The notes beneath the pieces are model-generated. The model saw only the letters and a program-made list of their open reading frames with translations, searched no databases and was not told the DNA's origin. This document shows positions 8,270 through 17,858 of a DNA stretch of 64,000 nucleotides, one piece after another (position 1 is the stretch's first letter; the number at the start of each line of letters is the position of its first letter). Source of the stretch: Rhodobacter sp. (lineage in GTDB: Bacteria > Pseudomonadota > Alphaproteobacteria > Rhodobacterales > Rhodobacteraceae); NCBI GenBank assembly GCA_016704435.1, contig JADJAB010000007.1, positions 157,509 to 221,508 of the forward strand. The letters run 5' to 3'. The position numbers and the translations under genes were made by a program.

Positions 8270-9213
8270 TGCGGAGTGTCTGGATTGTGACGGCCCTGCT
8301 GGCGGCGGCGCCCGCGCTGGCCGAAACGGCGGACGAACGACTGGATCGGCACTGCCGCGCCGCCCTGGAATTAGCCACCTCCTACCCGGAGGATTTTCCG
8401 GCCTCGGGCCGCTATGACGGGGTCCGGGACGGCTGGTGCCGGTTCCGCGATGTCCGCCTGACCTCGGGCGGCTATGACCCCGACATCTGGATCGACGAGC
8501 TGGACCTGCGTGGCGATGCCTTCGGTTTCTTCACCCTGGGTGAGAAGCCCGAAACGCCCGGCCTTCGCGCCGAAGCGAAGGTCGGGGGCCTGCATATCGT
8601 GCCGAAGGCGCACGAGCCGCTGATGGACTATCTGCTGGCTGCACAGGCGCAGTCCTGGGCGATTTCGGTCGAGGCGGCGCTGGACTGGGACGCGGCTGGC
8701 AGGGTGCTGAGGCTGTCGCGGCTGGACCTGGACTTCCCCGGCGAAAACGCGGTGTCGCTGTCGGTGACAGTGGCGAATGTCGACCTGTCGTCGGACGGCG
8801 CGATGCAGATATCGGTTACCGGCTTTGCGGTGACGGAGGCGGCGCTGGATGTCACCACCAAGGGCCTGTTCGAAAGCTTTCTGCTGATGCCGCTGGGAAG
8901 CGAGCTGCTGCCCTTTGACGGTGACGTTCTGGCCGCCGCCGAAAACCTGCGCCTCAAGGCACTGGGCGGGATCGCCGCCATGCCCGAAGCGGCGGTTCCG
9001 GCGGCCAGCAAGGACGCGCTGTCGCGGCTGATGGCCGAGATGCCCAATCCCTCGGGCCGCTTGACCATGGCGTTCCGGGCCGATCCCGGCTTTGGCCCGT
9101 CGCGGCTGGGGTTCATCGGCCTCTACGGCATGCCGGGATCGGTCGCCGAGGCGGCGCCGCTGTTCCAGGGCGTCACGCTGGATGTGACATGGACGCATGA
9201 GGACGCCGATTGA
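8269..9213 (+). CDS. Secreted protein of unknown function
   Basis: The protein has 314 residues with a signal peptide (residues 1-18, cleavage near ALA-ET). After it comes a domain with Cys-containing start (LDRHCRAALEL) and YDGVRDGWCRFRDVRL, then alternating strands of beta character. No catalytic motif or named family is recognised. Its start overlaps the ftsY stop and its stop overlaps the start of the DMT transporter, so ftsY, this gene and the transporter are translationally coupled. An alternative GTG at 8266 would add one residue. Confidence 0.7.
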   Translation: MRSVWIVTALLAAAPALAETADERLDRHCRAALELATSYPEDFPASGRYDGVRDGWCRFRDVRLTSGGYDPDIWIDELDLRGDAFGFFTLGEKPETPGLRAEAKVGGLHIVPKAHEPLMDYLLAAQAQSWAISVEAALDWDAAGRVLRLSRLDLDFPGENAVSLSVTVANVDLSSDGAMQISVTGFAVTEAALDVTTKGLFESFLLMPLGSELLPFDGDVLAAAENLRLKALGGIAAMPEAAVPAASKDALSRLMAEMPNPSGRLTMAFRADPGFGPSRLGFIGLYGMPGSVAEAAPLFQGVTLDVTWTHEDAD

Positions 9214-10109
9214 GCGACTGGCTGCGGTCGCTGGAAGGTACGCCGGCGGGGCATGATCTGGCGCTGGGGCTGGCACTGCTGGCGGCTTTTCTGCATGCCC
9301 TTTTCGGCGCGCTGCAGAAGGGGCGGCACGACCCCTGGCTTTCCCGCGCGGCCATCGACGCCAGCTATGGCCTGATCGCCGCGCCCTTCGCCCTGTTCGT
9401 GGTGCCCTGGCCGGAGCCGCACATGTGGCCGATCTTCGCCGGCGCCTTCGTCATCCATGCCGTCTACAAGGTCTTGCAGGCGATGACCTATACCCGCGGC
9501 GCCTATACGGTGGTCTACCCGGTGGTGCGCGGCACGGGGCCGCTGTTCACCGTGCTGGCGGCCGGCGTGGTGTTCCAGGAGCATTTCCTGCCCGGACAAT
9601 GGGCCGGGCTGGCGGCTCTGACCGGCGGCATCTTCGGGCTGGCGGGCTACAACTTCGCCCGGCTGACCGCTGGCCGCGACAGCCTTGTTCCGGCGTTGGG
9701 CTTTGCGGTGGCGACCGGCGCGCTGGTCGCGGCCTATACCACCTATGACGCCTACGGCATCCGCGCCACGGCCGACCCTTTCACCTTCCTGGCCTGGTTC
9801 TTCCTGCTGGACGGGATATTCATCCCCGTCGTCACCCATCGCCGCTGGCGAAGCCTGACCAGGGCCGAGGTCAGGCCCCTGATGCAGCGCGGCCTGCTGG
9901 GTGCCTTTGTCGCCTATTTCAGCTTCGGCTCGATCATGCTGGCGACGCGGCTGGACAAGGTGGGCGAGGCCGCGACCCTGCGCGAAACCTCGACCGTATT
10001 TGCCGCCTTGATCGGCTGGCTGGTTCTGGGCGAAAAGGTGGGTCCGGTGCGCACCGGCCTGATGGCGCTGATTGCGGGTGGTGCTGTGATGATCGAAGCT
10101 TTGGGATAA
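9210..10109 (+). CDS. DMT-superfamily (EamA-type) membrane transporter
   Basis: This 299-residue protein has about ten hydrophobic segments arranged as two five-helix halves, each ending like an EamA domain: AYTVVYPVVRGTGPLFTVLAAGVVFQEH in the first half and KVGEAATLRETSTVFAALIGWLVLGEKVG in the second. Members export metabolites or drugs; the substrate cannot be read from sequence. The apparent start is TTG at 9210, overlapping the previous stop (TTGA). No better ATG exists before the first helix, so a rare start codon with translational coupling is the simplest reading. Confidence 0.85.
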   Translation: MSDWLRSLEGTPAGHDLALGLALLAAFLHALFGALQKGRHDPWLSRAAIDASYGLIAAPFALFVVPWPEPHMWPIFAGAFVIHAVYKVLQAMTYTRGAYTVVYPVVRGTGPLFTVLAAGVVFQEHFLPGQWAGLAALTGGIFGLAGYNFARLTAGRDSLVPALGFAVATGALVAAYTTYDAYGIRATADPFTFLAWFFLLDGIFIPVVTHRRWRSLTRAEVRPLMQRGLLGAFVAYFSFGSIMLATRLDKVGEAATLRETSTVFAALIGWLVLGEKVGPVRTGLMALIAGGAVMIEALG

Positions 10110-10128
10110 GGACCAGGGAACAGACGCA

Positions 10129-10785
10129 ATGGCGGAAAAGAAGATCAACCCGATCCTGAAACAGGTGCTGGAACTGGGGCCGACGCTGGTCTTCTTCGGC
10201 ATCTACATGTGGATCAAGGACAACCGCTACAGCCTTGGCGGAACCGAGTATTCCGGCTTCATCGTCGCGGCGCTGGTGTTCATTCCGATCCTGCTCGGCT
10301 CGATTGCGGCGCTGTGGTGGCTGACCGGCAAGCTGAGCCGGATGCAGATCTTCGTCGCCCTGACGGTGATCTTCTTCGGCGGGCTGACGGCCTGGTTCAA
10401 CAACGAAGCCTTCTTCAAGATGAAGACGACCATCGTCTACGGTTTCTTCGCGGTGATTCTGGGCATCGGGCTGGTGCAGGGCCGCAGCTACATGCAATTC
10501 GTGCTGGGCGAGGCGCTGCCGATGAAGCCCGAGGGCTGGATGATCCTGACCCGCCGGCTGACGGCGATGTTCGCCGCCCTGGCGGTGGCCAATGAGGTTA
10601 TCTGGCGCACGCAAACAACCGAGCTGTGGGTCAAGCTGGAAACCTTTGCCATGCCGGCGGCGCTGTTTCTGTTCCTGATGGCGCAGATCACCGCGCTGGG
10701 CCGTTTCGTGATCGACCCGGACCAGGACGCCGAAGACGCCGCAAAGGCCGATGCGCCGAAGGCCGGCGACGACGGCCACCGCTGA
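10129..10785 (+). CDS. yciB: YciB/IspZ-type inner membrane septation protein
   Basis: The protein has 218 residues, five or six hydrophobic segments and the family's features: NPILKQVLELGPTLVFFGIY at the start, VTVIFFGGLTAWFNNEAFFKMKTT, and LTRRLTAMFAALAVANEVIWR. YciB (intracellular septation protein A family) is an inner membrane protein linked to envelope integrity and division. The C-terminal tail is acidic and Ala-rich (DQDAEDAAKADAPKAGDD). It follows the DMT gene by 19 bases with a purine-rich leader, so it is likely in the same transcription unit as ftsY. Confidence 0.88.
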   Translation: MAEKKINPILKQVLELGPTLVFFGIYMWIKDNRYSLGGTEYSGFIVAALVFIPILLGSIAALWWLTGKLSRMQIFVALTVIFFGGLTAWFNNEAFFKMKTTIVYGFFAVILGIGLVQGRSYMQFVLGEALPMKPEGWMILTRRLTAMFAALAVANEVIWRTQTTELWVKLETFAMPAALFLFLMAQITALGRFVIDPDQDAEDAAKADAPKAGDDGHR

Positions 10786-10894
10786 CCGGTGCTGCGGCGC
10801 GCTGCGGCAATTGCCCCGCAGCGGGCACGGTCCTGCCACACCCCCGCCCGATTTTAGGGGCATCCCGAGGGCAGCTGCTCAAAGGACGCCTGCC

Positions 10895-11533
10895 ATGTTG
10901 CGCCAGACGATGGAATCCGTTCGCCTGTTCCTGGAACTTTTCCGGGACGTGCCGCCGATGCCGAAGAAGACCTTCCTTCCCGGCGTGGTGCTGGTCGTGG
11001 CCTATCCACTGCTCTCGGTGCTGCTGGGGCAGGGCGAGGACGGGCAAGCCTTCGTCACCGCCTTCCTGCTGGCTCTGGCGGTGCGGATCTCGGTCCGGTT
11101 CGAGGGGATGGTCGAAAAGCTGATCGCGCAGTTCACCCGGCGCGAGACCGTGGTGATGGCGGTTCTGGTCGCCATGGGGCCGCTGTTCCTCTTGGCCTCG
11201 GTCGATGATCCCCTGTGGTGCCAGCGCAGCCAGAGCGCCTATTACATCATTCTCGGCTCGATGTTCGTGTCGGACATGCTGGCCAACCGGCATGACATGG
11301 CGGCGCGCTTCTGGCCCTGGCCCGAGATGGAGCCGCACCTGCAGGTGATGACCCGCATCATGGTGCTGTTCAACCTGTGCTTCCTGCTCTTGAACGAAAC
11401 CATGATCCGCGCGGTCGAGCCGTCGCACTGGCTGCTCTACTGGGCGGTGGTGCCGGTGGTGGCGCATGTGATCCTGTCGGCGCTGATCCTGACCGTGATC
11501 AACACCGAAGACGACGGCCAGGCACTGCGCTGA
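10895..11533 (+). CDS. Multi-pass membrane protein of unknown function
   Basis: The protein has 212 residues with about six hydrophobic segments (for example FLPGVVLVVAYPLLSVLL, TVVMAVLVAMGPLFLLA, LLYWAVVPVVAHVILSALIL). I do not recognise the family. Notable polar stretches include SDMLANRHDMAARFWPWPEM between helices. It begins 109 bases after the yciB stop; the gap contains only GC-rich sequence with AAAGGA upstream of the ATG at 10895. The start is supported by the loss of membrane character upstream. Confidence 0.72.
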   Translation: MLRQTMESVRLFLELFRDVPPMPKKTFLPGVVLVVAYPLLSVLLGQGEDGQAFVTAFLLALAVRISVRFEGMVEKLIAQFTRRETVVMAVLVAMGPLFLLASVDDPLWCQRSQSAYYIILGSMFVSDMLANRHDMAARFWPWPEMEPHLQVMTRIMVLFNLCFLLLNETMIRAVEPSHWLLYWAVVPVVAHVILSALILTVINTEDDGQALR

Positions 11534-11558
11534 GGCGGCTGCGTGGCCGGCCGGGTGG

Positions 11559-12707
11559 TCAGCTGCTGATGCGGCACTCGGCGCCCTTGGCGTCGATGCA
11601 GCGGCGCAGCGCCAGAAGCAGGTTGTGCGGCTGCGTCGACAGGGGCAGGAACCCCAGCGCCGACAGCTTGCGCGCGTAGATGCGGGCCAGCGCGGGGTCC
11701 AGCGCCATGGCCCGTCCAAGATGCAGGATCGCGGCCTCGGTCCGGCCCTGTGCCATTTCCAGCTGGGCCAGAGTGTCGTGGAAGGTCGCCTCCATCGCCT
11801 CGGTTCCGACCGCAGTGCGCAAGGACGCCGCGGCGGTCTCGGCCTCGCCAATGCGGCCGGCATGCAGCAGCGTCCAGACCCGCACGGCATCGGCCGTCAG
11901 GTTGCCGGGCCAGGCGGCGGCCAGCCGGTCGGCCTCGGCCAGGACCTGATCGGCGGGCAGATAGCGGGCCATGGCCTCCAGCCGATAGGCGCCGATCCGC
12001 TCTTCGCTCCAGATGTCGGGGGCATGGTCGGCGGCCAGCGCGGCATCGGCAAGGGCGACTGCCTCGGCATGGCGGCCAAGCGCCATCAGGGCCGCCATCC
12101 GGGCCATCTGCGGCGGCAGATAGCCCGGATTGGCGGCAATGGCGCGGTCCAGATGGGCCAGCGCCTCTTCGGCACGACCGACGGCTGTCAGGCAACGGCC
12201 ATGCACCAGGCTGGCAAAGTCGTTCTCCGGCTCCGCCGCCAGCGTCGGGGTGGAATCGGCCAGGCAACGGTCCGGCGCGTTCAGCGCCCGCCAGGCATCG
12301 GCCCGGTTGATGCGCGCGTAGAGATCGCCCGGATCCAGCTCCAGCGCGGTGGCGTAATGCGCCACGGCCCCGGCCGGGTCGCCGTCGTCGAAGCGCACAT
12401 GACCCAGCTCGACCCAGTACCATGGATTTCCCGGCGCAAGCGCAAGCGAAAGGCGCAGGACGGCGGCGGCATCGTCGAGCCGGCCAAGCATCCGCAAGGC
12501 CTCGCCCTTGTAGCCAAGCGCGGTGGCGGCCACGTCGGGGTCGGCGGCGGCGGCGTAGGCGGCGTCGCAAAGCGCGATGCGGTGGTCGTAGTCCGAGATG
12601 CGATCCTCGCAGGTCTGGGCGGCCAGGGGGAGGGGCAAGAGGACGACAAGCGCGGCAAGGACGGAACGGCGAAGACCATGCGACGGGCATGTGGCACCCC
12701 AGGGCAT
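11559..12707 (-). CDS. Secreted tetratricopeptide-repeat protein
   Basis: The protein has 382 residues with a signal peptide in residues 1-30 (LRRSVLAALVVLLPLPLAAQ). It contains several TPR units, clearest at ATALGYKGEALRMLGRLDDA, NPWYWVELGHVRFDDGDPAG and GRAEEALAHLDRAIAANPGY. Near the C-terminus GRTEAAILHLGRAMALDPAL is another. Two cysteines flank the mature domain. TPR proteins of this kind mediate protein contacts in the periplasm; no specific partner can be named. It is convergent with the membrane protein gene at 10895-11533, with 25 bases between the stops. Confidence 0.82.
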   Translation of the reverse strand: MPWGATCPSHGLRRSVLAALVVLLPLPLAAQTCEDRISDYDHRIALCDAAYAAAADPDVAATALGYKGEALRMLGRLDDAAAVLRLSLALAPGNPWYWVELGHVRFDDGDPAGAVAHYATALELDPGDLYARINRADAWRALNAPDRCLADSTPTLAAEPENDFASLVHGRCLTAVGRAEEALAHLDRAIAANPGYLPPQMARMAALMALGRHAEAVALADAALAADHAPDIWSEERIGAYRLEAMARYLPADQVLAEADRLAAAWPGNLTADAVRVWTLLHAGRIGEAETAAASLRTAVGTEAMEATFHDTLAQLEMAQGRTEAAILHLGRAMALDPALARIYARKLSALGFLPLSTQPHNLLLALRRCIDAKGAECRISS

Positions 12708-13035
12708 CTGTTTCCTACGGCCGAAGCCTCGGGCAGGATGGTTGCGAAATCAAAGCCCGATGAAGCGGCGCGGGATGCTGTGGTAAGGCAATTGCGCGCC
12801 TGCCGGCGCAAGCCTTCCGGGCATGAAGAGTGCGCACCCGTTTCCGGTGGCGGCCGATGAGGGGCGCTGCCCCTCAAACTCCCCGGAGTATTTTGGCCAA
12901 GATGAAGGCCCCGCCGGCTTCATCTCGGGCAAGACATGGCAATGCTGTTTTCTTGCAAACCAGCATCGGGACTCGGTCTTCAGACCGAGGAGTCACGGAA
13001 CTGCAATGTCAGTTCCGAGTGCCAGATAGACGCAC
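12708..13035. other. Gene-free stretch: repeat copy and degenerate IS edge
   Basis: This stretch holds the upstream region of the TPR gene, one copy of the 116-bp repeat (12793-12908) and, at about 12970-13025, two short hairpins that probably belong to the edge of the IS1595-type remnant: one of the form ACTCGGTCT-TC-AGACCGAG and one with CGGAACTG/CAGTTCCG arms. No intact gene is seen. Confidence 0.55.
12793..12908 (+). repeat. Structured 116-bp intergenic repeat, copy 2
   Basis: This is the opposite-orientation copy of 139-254: 58 bases at 12851-12908 and 22 bases at 12793-12814 are identical to the reverse complement of copy 1, with the same 36-base spacer length. The last 28 bases recur with one mismatch at 36973-37000. 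A looser copy of the first block is seen at 15159-15188. Confidence 0.85.
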
Positions 13036-13700
13036 GATGAAGCCGCTGCGTTTGCCCGCGTTGAGGAAATGCTTCGGCCAGATTGGCCGGTGTGTCCGAT
13101 GTCCGGATCGGTCGGAAATGCGTACGTGGTTGCCGGAGTTCGCAGCAAGGCAAGCAAGAGGAACCCGGAAGGGGTTGAGCGCCATGGTCTGAAGAGATGC
13201 CGGGAATGCGGAACCCAGTTCACGGTCCGCATCGGCACGGACCTTGAGGCCAGCCACATCAAGATGCACCCAAGGCTGCAAGCTATCCACCTGATGTGCT
13301 CATCCAAGACGGGCATCAGCAGCAATCAGCTTCACCGCCGCATGGGCGTGACGCTCAGGACCGCGTGGTTCATGTCTCACCGTATCCGCGAAGCCTTGCG
13401 CGATGATGGCAGTTTGGATTCTGGCGCGGGCGGCGGCACGGGTGCAGTTGACGGAACCTTCCTCGGTACTCGGTCAAGAAGTCGAAGCCCGCGCGCCCTG
13501 TCGATCACGACACAAGGTGCTGACGCTCGTTGACTGCTCCACTGGCCAGGCGAAAAGTGCTGTCGTGAAAGACCCCGGGGTTTTCACCCTGATCCCTATC
13601 CTGCGCGCCAACATCGCCAGGGAAGCCACGGTCTTCACAGATGAAGCCCGCTGGCACAAAGACCGGTCCAGGGACTTCGAGGTGGGCTGCGCCCCGTGAT
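13036..13700 (+). pseudogene. IS1595-family transposase remnant
   Basis: The 5' part reads like an IS1595-family transposase: DEAAAFARVEEMLRPDWPVC, then zinc-ribbon-like KRCRECGTQFTV, SHIKMHPRLQAIHLMCSSK, GISSNQLHRRMGVTLRTAWF and SHRIREAL. It then shifts frame near 13470-13500 and continues as HKVLTLVDCSTGQAKSAVV and FTDEARWHKDRSRDF. The usual catalytic start VDETF is changed to VDGTF, the Cys-X2-Cys near the N-terminus has become CPMSG, no proper start codon is present, and the C-terminal third is missing. It ends where the IS3-type remnant begins (about 13700). It is clearly non-functional. Confidence 0.85.
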
Positions 13701-14960
13701 TCGGACAGCGACGCAAACCACGAACTGCCGTCTGCTGGTTTCCTGGAACGAGGAGATCAGATCAAGTCGAAACGCAGGAACCGTGATGCGGGCTTCAAGG
13801 CTCGCGTGGCGTTGGAAGCCGTGAGGGGTGAGCACAGGGTGTCGGAACTGGCCGCCGCATGCGGGAGTCGTCCGACGATGATCGAGCAAAGGAGGAAGGC
13901 ATTGCTTTAGGGGGTGGCGGACATCTTCGAGCGTGGCGGGAAGAACAGGGCCGAGGTCAACGAGGACACGGTTCTGGATCTGCATGTCAAGATCGGAGAG
14001 CTGTCCGTCGCCAACGATTTCCTGTCTCGAAAGCTCTAGCCCTGGATCGGAAAGCGAGGCGCGGGATGTTTGGACGCAACCATCCGGTGCCGCCGGTCGG
14101 GGCGCAGTGCCGCCTGCTGTCGATCTCGCGGTCGTGGTTCCATTATGCGCCGCAGGGCGAGACCGGGTTGAACCTCGCGCTGAAGCAGCTGATCCATTGC
14201 CCGACAGGCCTTTGCGCAGCAAACGCCGAGAGCGGTCAAGCAGTTCCTTGAGACGCCGTTCTACGGTGTCCGGCAGATGACCCGGCACCTGCAGCACGAG
14301 GGCCATGCAGTGAACCCCAAGCGCATCCGGCGCCCAAATACCGGCAGGCCGGCAAAGGGCCTCAGGACCTACACCCGTTTGCTGGGTGGGTTGCGGTTCG
14401 AGCGGCCCAGCCAGGTCTCCCACACGCGCACGCAGGCAAGCGCTGCCGGGCAGCGGGTGTGCCGATATCACCTGCATCCCGATGCGCCGGGGCTTTCTGA
14501 ATCTGGTTGCCATCGTGGACTGGTCCACCCGCGAGGCGCTGAACGAGTCGATCCACCGCTTCGGCCCGCCCGAGATCATGAATATGGAGCATGGTCGCGC
14601 CATCGGTTCGAGCGGCCATGCGACGTCAGGGTTCGCAGTTTACCTCTTTCGCCCGGACCGACGGACTGAACCGGATCGGCACCCGGATCCCGATGGACTG
14701 CAAGGGTCGCGGCCTCGGCAACACCGTCTTCGAGCGCCTTTGGCGGTCCATGAAGCATGAATGCGTCTACCTTCGCGCCGGTGAAACCGGGTCGCGGGCC
14801 AAGGCCGGTGTCGCCAGTTGGATCAGCTTGTGCAACCGTCAGCCGCCCCGTGTCGCCCATGGCGGGCAGCCGCCCGCCGTCGCCTGCATCAACCAAATCG
14901 AAACTGACCAGCCGGGGCAGAGAGCAGCTTGAACCATGCCGGAAACTGTCCAGACGATGG
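13697..14960 (+). mobile_element. IS3-family insertion sequence remnant
   Basis: An IS3-family element is recognisable by its two-gene plan. The OrfA part (about 13765-14040) reads KRRNRDAGFKARVALEAVRG, a nonsense TAG at 13908-13910, then GVADIFERGGK and KIGELSVANDFLSRKL. The OrfB part (about 14041-14932) is scattered over frames: the DDE-type integrase core appears as ADITCIPMRRGFLNLVAIVDW, EALNESIHRFGPPEIMN, SQFTSFARTDGLNRIGTRI and ERLWRSMKHECVYLRAGETG. A deletion joins the first integrase strand region directly to EALNE. Possible terminal repeats share only GGACAG (13703-13708) and its complement (14948-14953), so the ends are approximate. Confidence 0.82.
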
Positions 14961-15232
14961 GGAGTGCTCAGTGCGCTGACCAGATCAGACCGGGTGGAAT
15001 GCCGAAACTGCGAGGTGCTGGCTGTGAAGCGTGTCAAGATGCCGGCTGGTCTCTTGTTCGCAGAGAGCTGGTTTGTCAGGTGCAGCGTCGCCCAGGACAC
15101 TCCCGCCGGAGGCGTCGTCCGAGCCGGTTGCGCCGCCGGCGCAGAGGCGAGTGAAAGGACCTGCGCCGTCAGGCGCGCAATTGCTTCATCGGCGGACGGT
15201 GTTGACCGTTCCGGGGGATCGGCGTATTCGAC
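14961..15232. other. Gene-free stretch between IS remnant and SAM-II riboswitch
   Basis: No gene or named element is recognised. Positions 15159-15188 resemble the first block of the 116-bp repeat (GCGCC-GTCA-GGCGC hairpin core followed by GCAATTGCTTCA). If the island inserted next to a repeat copy, this would be its far side. The metZ promoter must lie here, but I see no clear -35/-10 pair. Confidence 0.4.
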
Positions 15233-15290
15233 AGCCCGTGGCGCTTTGTTGCCGGATTGCGGGCCACGTCAAACAAGCCGCTAAAGAGGT
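15233..15290 (+). promoter_or_regulatory. SAM-II riboswitch upstream of metZ
   Basis: The sequence matches the SAM-II (metA-type) aptamer of alphaproteobacteria: the P1 arms CGTGGC (15237-15242) and GCCACG (15263-15268), an intervening CTTTG-containing loop, and the 3' pseudoknot strand reading GTCAAACAAGCCGCTAAAG (15267-15285). SAM-II is an H-type pseudoknot that binds S-adenosylmethionine and typically lies upstream of metA, metX or metZ. Position just before a sulfhydrylase gene fits. An intrinsic-terminator-like hairpin starts about 10 bases downstream. Confidence 0.88.
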
Positions 15291-15300
15291 TCGGGCGATG

Positions 15301-15337
15301 GCCCCGGCGCCTCTGGGTTTGCCGGGGCTTCTTCTTT
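15301..15337 (+). terminator. Terminator-like hairpin between SAM-II aptamer and metZ
   Basis: An 8-bp perfect stem (GCCCCGGC 15301-15308 with GCCGGGGC 15321-15328) is followed by TTCTTCTTT. It lies between the SAM-II aptamer and the chosen metZ start, as a transcription attenuator would. It is alternatively coding if translation begins at the in-frame ATG 15298. Confidence 0.6.
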
Positions 15338-15357
15338 GGCCGGGGGCCTTGGGCGCG

Positions 15358-16539
15358 ATGACGAATGACTGGAAGACCCGCACCAGGCTGGTGCACGAAG
15401 GCAGCCGCCGCAGCCAGTATGGCGAAATGGCCGAGGCGATCTTCCTGACCCAGGGCTTCGTCTATCCCGATGCCGAGGCAGCCGAAGCGCGGTTCCTGAA
15501 GGCCGGCGAGGACGAATTCATCTACGCCCGCTACGGCAACCCCACAACGCGGATGTTCGAAGACCGCATCGCGGCGCTCGAGGGCACGGAAGATGCCTTC
15601 GCCACCGCAAGCGGCATGGCTGCGGTGAATGGCGCGCTGGTCTCGATGCTGCGGGCGGGAGACCGCGTCGTCAGTTCGCGGGCACTGTTCGGCTCCTGTC
15701 TCTACATTCTTGAAGAGGTCCTGCAGCGCTTCGGCGTGACGGTGACTTTCGTCGATGGCGCCGATCTGGATCAGTGGCGAGCGGCGGTGACTCCCGGCAC
15801 GACGGCGGTGTTCTTCGAGGCGATGTCGAACCCGACGCTGGAATTGGTGGACATCCGCGCGGTCAGCGAAATCGCCCATGCGGCGGGGGCGCTGGTGATC
15901 TGCGACAACGTCTTTGCCACGCCGATCTTTTCGCGCGCGGTGGACCAGGGTGCCGATGTGGTGGTCTATTCGGCCACCAAGCACATCGACGGCCAGGGCC
16001 GCGCGCTGGGTGGCGTCATCTGCGGCACCCGCGACTTCATCCGCAAGATCGCGGAACCCTACATGAAGCACACCGGCGGCGCCATGAGCCCGTTCACGGC
16101 CTGGATCATGCTGAACGGCATGGCGACGCTGGATCTGCGCTGCCGCGCCATGGCCGACAGTGCTGCGCGGATCGCGCAGACGCTGGAGGGGCATGAAAAG
16201 GTGGCGCGGGTGATCTATCCGGGCCTGGCCAGCCACCCGCAGCACGAACTGGCGATGGCGCAGATGGGCTCGGGCGGCACGATGGTGGCCTTCGAGGTCA
16301 AGGGCGGCAAGGAGGCGGCCTTCCGCTTCATGAACGCACTGGAAATCGCGCTGATCTCGAACAACCTCGGCGATGCGAAGTCCATCGCGACCCATCCCGC
16401 CACCACCACGCACCAGCGTTTGCCGCAACCGCAGAAGGACGCCCTTGGCATCACGCCGGGGCTGATCCGCTATTCGGCGGGGCTGGAGGATGCGGGTGAT
16501 CTGATCGCCGACCTGATGCAGGCGCTTTCCGTTGCATGA
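15358..16539 (+). CDS. metZ: O-succinylhomoserine sulfhydrylase
   Basis: MetZ makes homocysteine from O-succinylhomoserine and sulfide with PLP, in methionine synthesis. It is a Cys/Met-metabolism PLP enzyme of about 393 residues. Visible features are YARYGNPTTRMFEDRIAALE, the SGMAAVNGAL substrate loop, CDNVFATPIFSRA, and the PLP lysine in VVVYSATKHIDGQGRALGG. MetZ-type residues near the end are IATHPATTTHQR and IRYSAGLEDAGDLIADL. ATG 15358 (MTNDWKTRTRLVHEG) matches the normal N-terminus. ATG 15298 lies in frame with a good Shine-Dalgarno (AGAGG, 15285-15289), but would add 20 unusual residues encoded by the terminator-like hairpin. SAM-II control implies repression when SAM is abundant. Confidence 0.93.
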   Translation: MTNDWKTRTRLVHEGSRRSQYGEMAEAIFLTQGFVYPDAEAAEARFLKAGEDEFIYARYGNPTTRMFEDRIAALEGTEDAFATASGMAAVNGALVSMLRAGDRVVSSRALFGSCLYILEEVLQRFGVTVTFVDGADLDQWRAAVTPGTTAVFFEAMSNPTLELVDIRAVSEIAHAAGALVICDNVFATPIFSRAVDQGADVVVYSATKHIDGQGRALGGVICGTRDFIRKIAEPYMKHTGGAMSPFTAWIMLNGMATLDLRCRAMADSAARIAQTLEGHEKVARVIYPGLASHPQHELAMAQMGSGGTMVAFEVKGGKEAAFRFMNALEIALISNNLGDAKSIATHPATTTHQRLPQPQKDALGITPGLIRYSAGLEDAGDLIADLMQALSVA

Positions 16540-16692
16540 GTGTCGGAAACCGCGCTTGTGATTCGGGCGGAAATGACTATCTGATGGGCATCTTGTCGCG
16601 GACCAGGGTGATCCGGGGCGGGGTCTGATGCGTAGACTCTCCGGAAATTGAAGGCAGGCTTCCGGCCGCGCCTGAACCGAAAGGACCGCCCG

Positions 16693-17784
<1,092 letters not shown>

Positions 17785-17795
17785 GTGTTGCCGAT

Positions 17796-17826
17796 CCGGG
17801 CGGCACCTGTTGCCGCCCGGCTTTCT
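17796..17826 (+). terminator. Intrinsic terminator after folE2
   Basis: A 10-bp perfect stem (17796-17805 with 17811-17820) with a 5-base loop is followed by CTTTCT. It lies 12 bases beyond the folE2 stop. Confidence 0.75.
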
Positions 17827-17858
17827 GCGGGTAGCATCCCGGCCGGACGGAGGCGCGG

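Noticed and set aside
15300..15357. A leader peptide for metZ attenuation
   Set aside because: The frame from ATG 15298 is continuous with metZ rather than a separate peptide, and it has no run of methionine or other control codons. The riboswitch explains regulation better.
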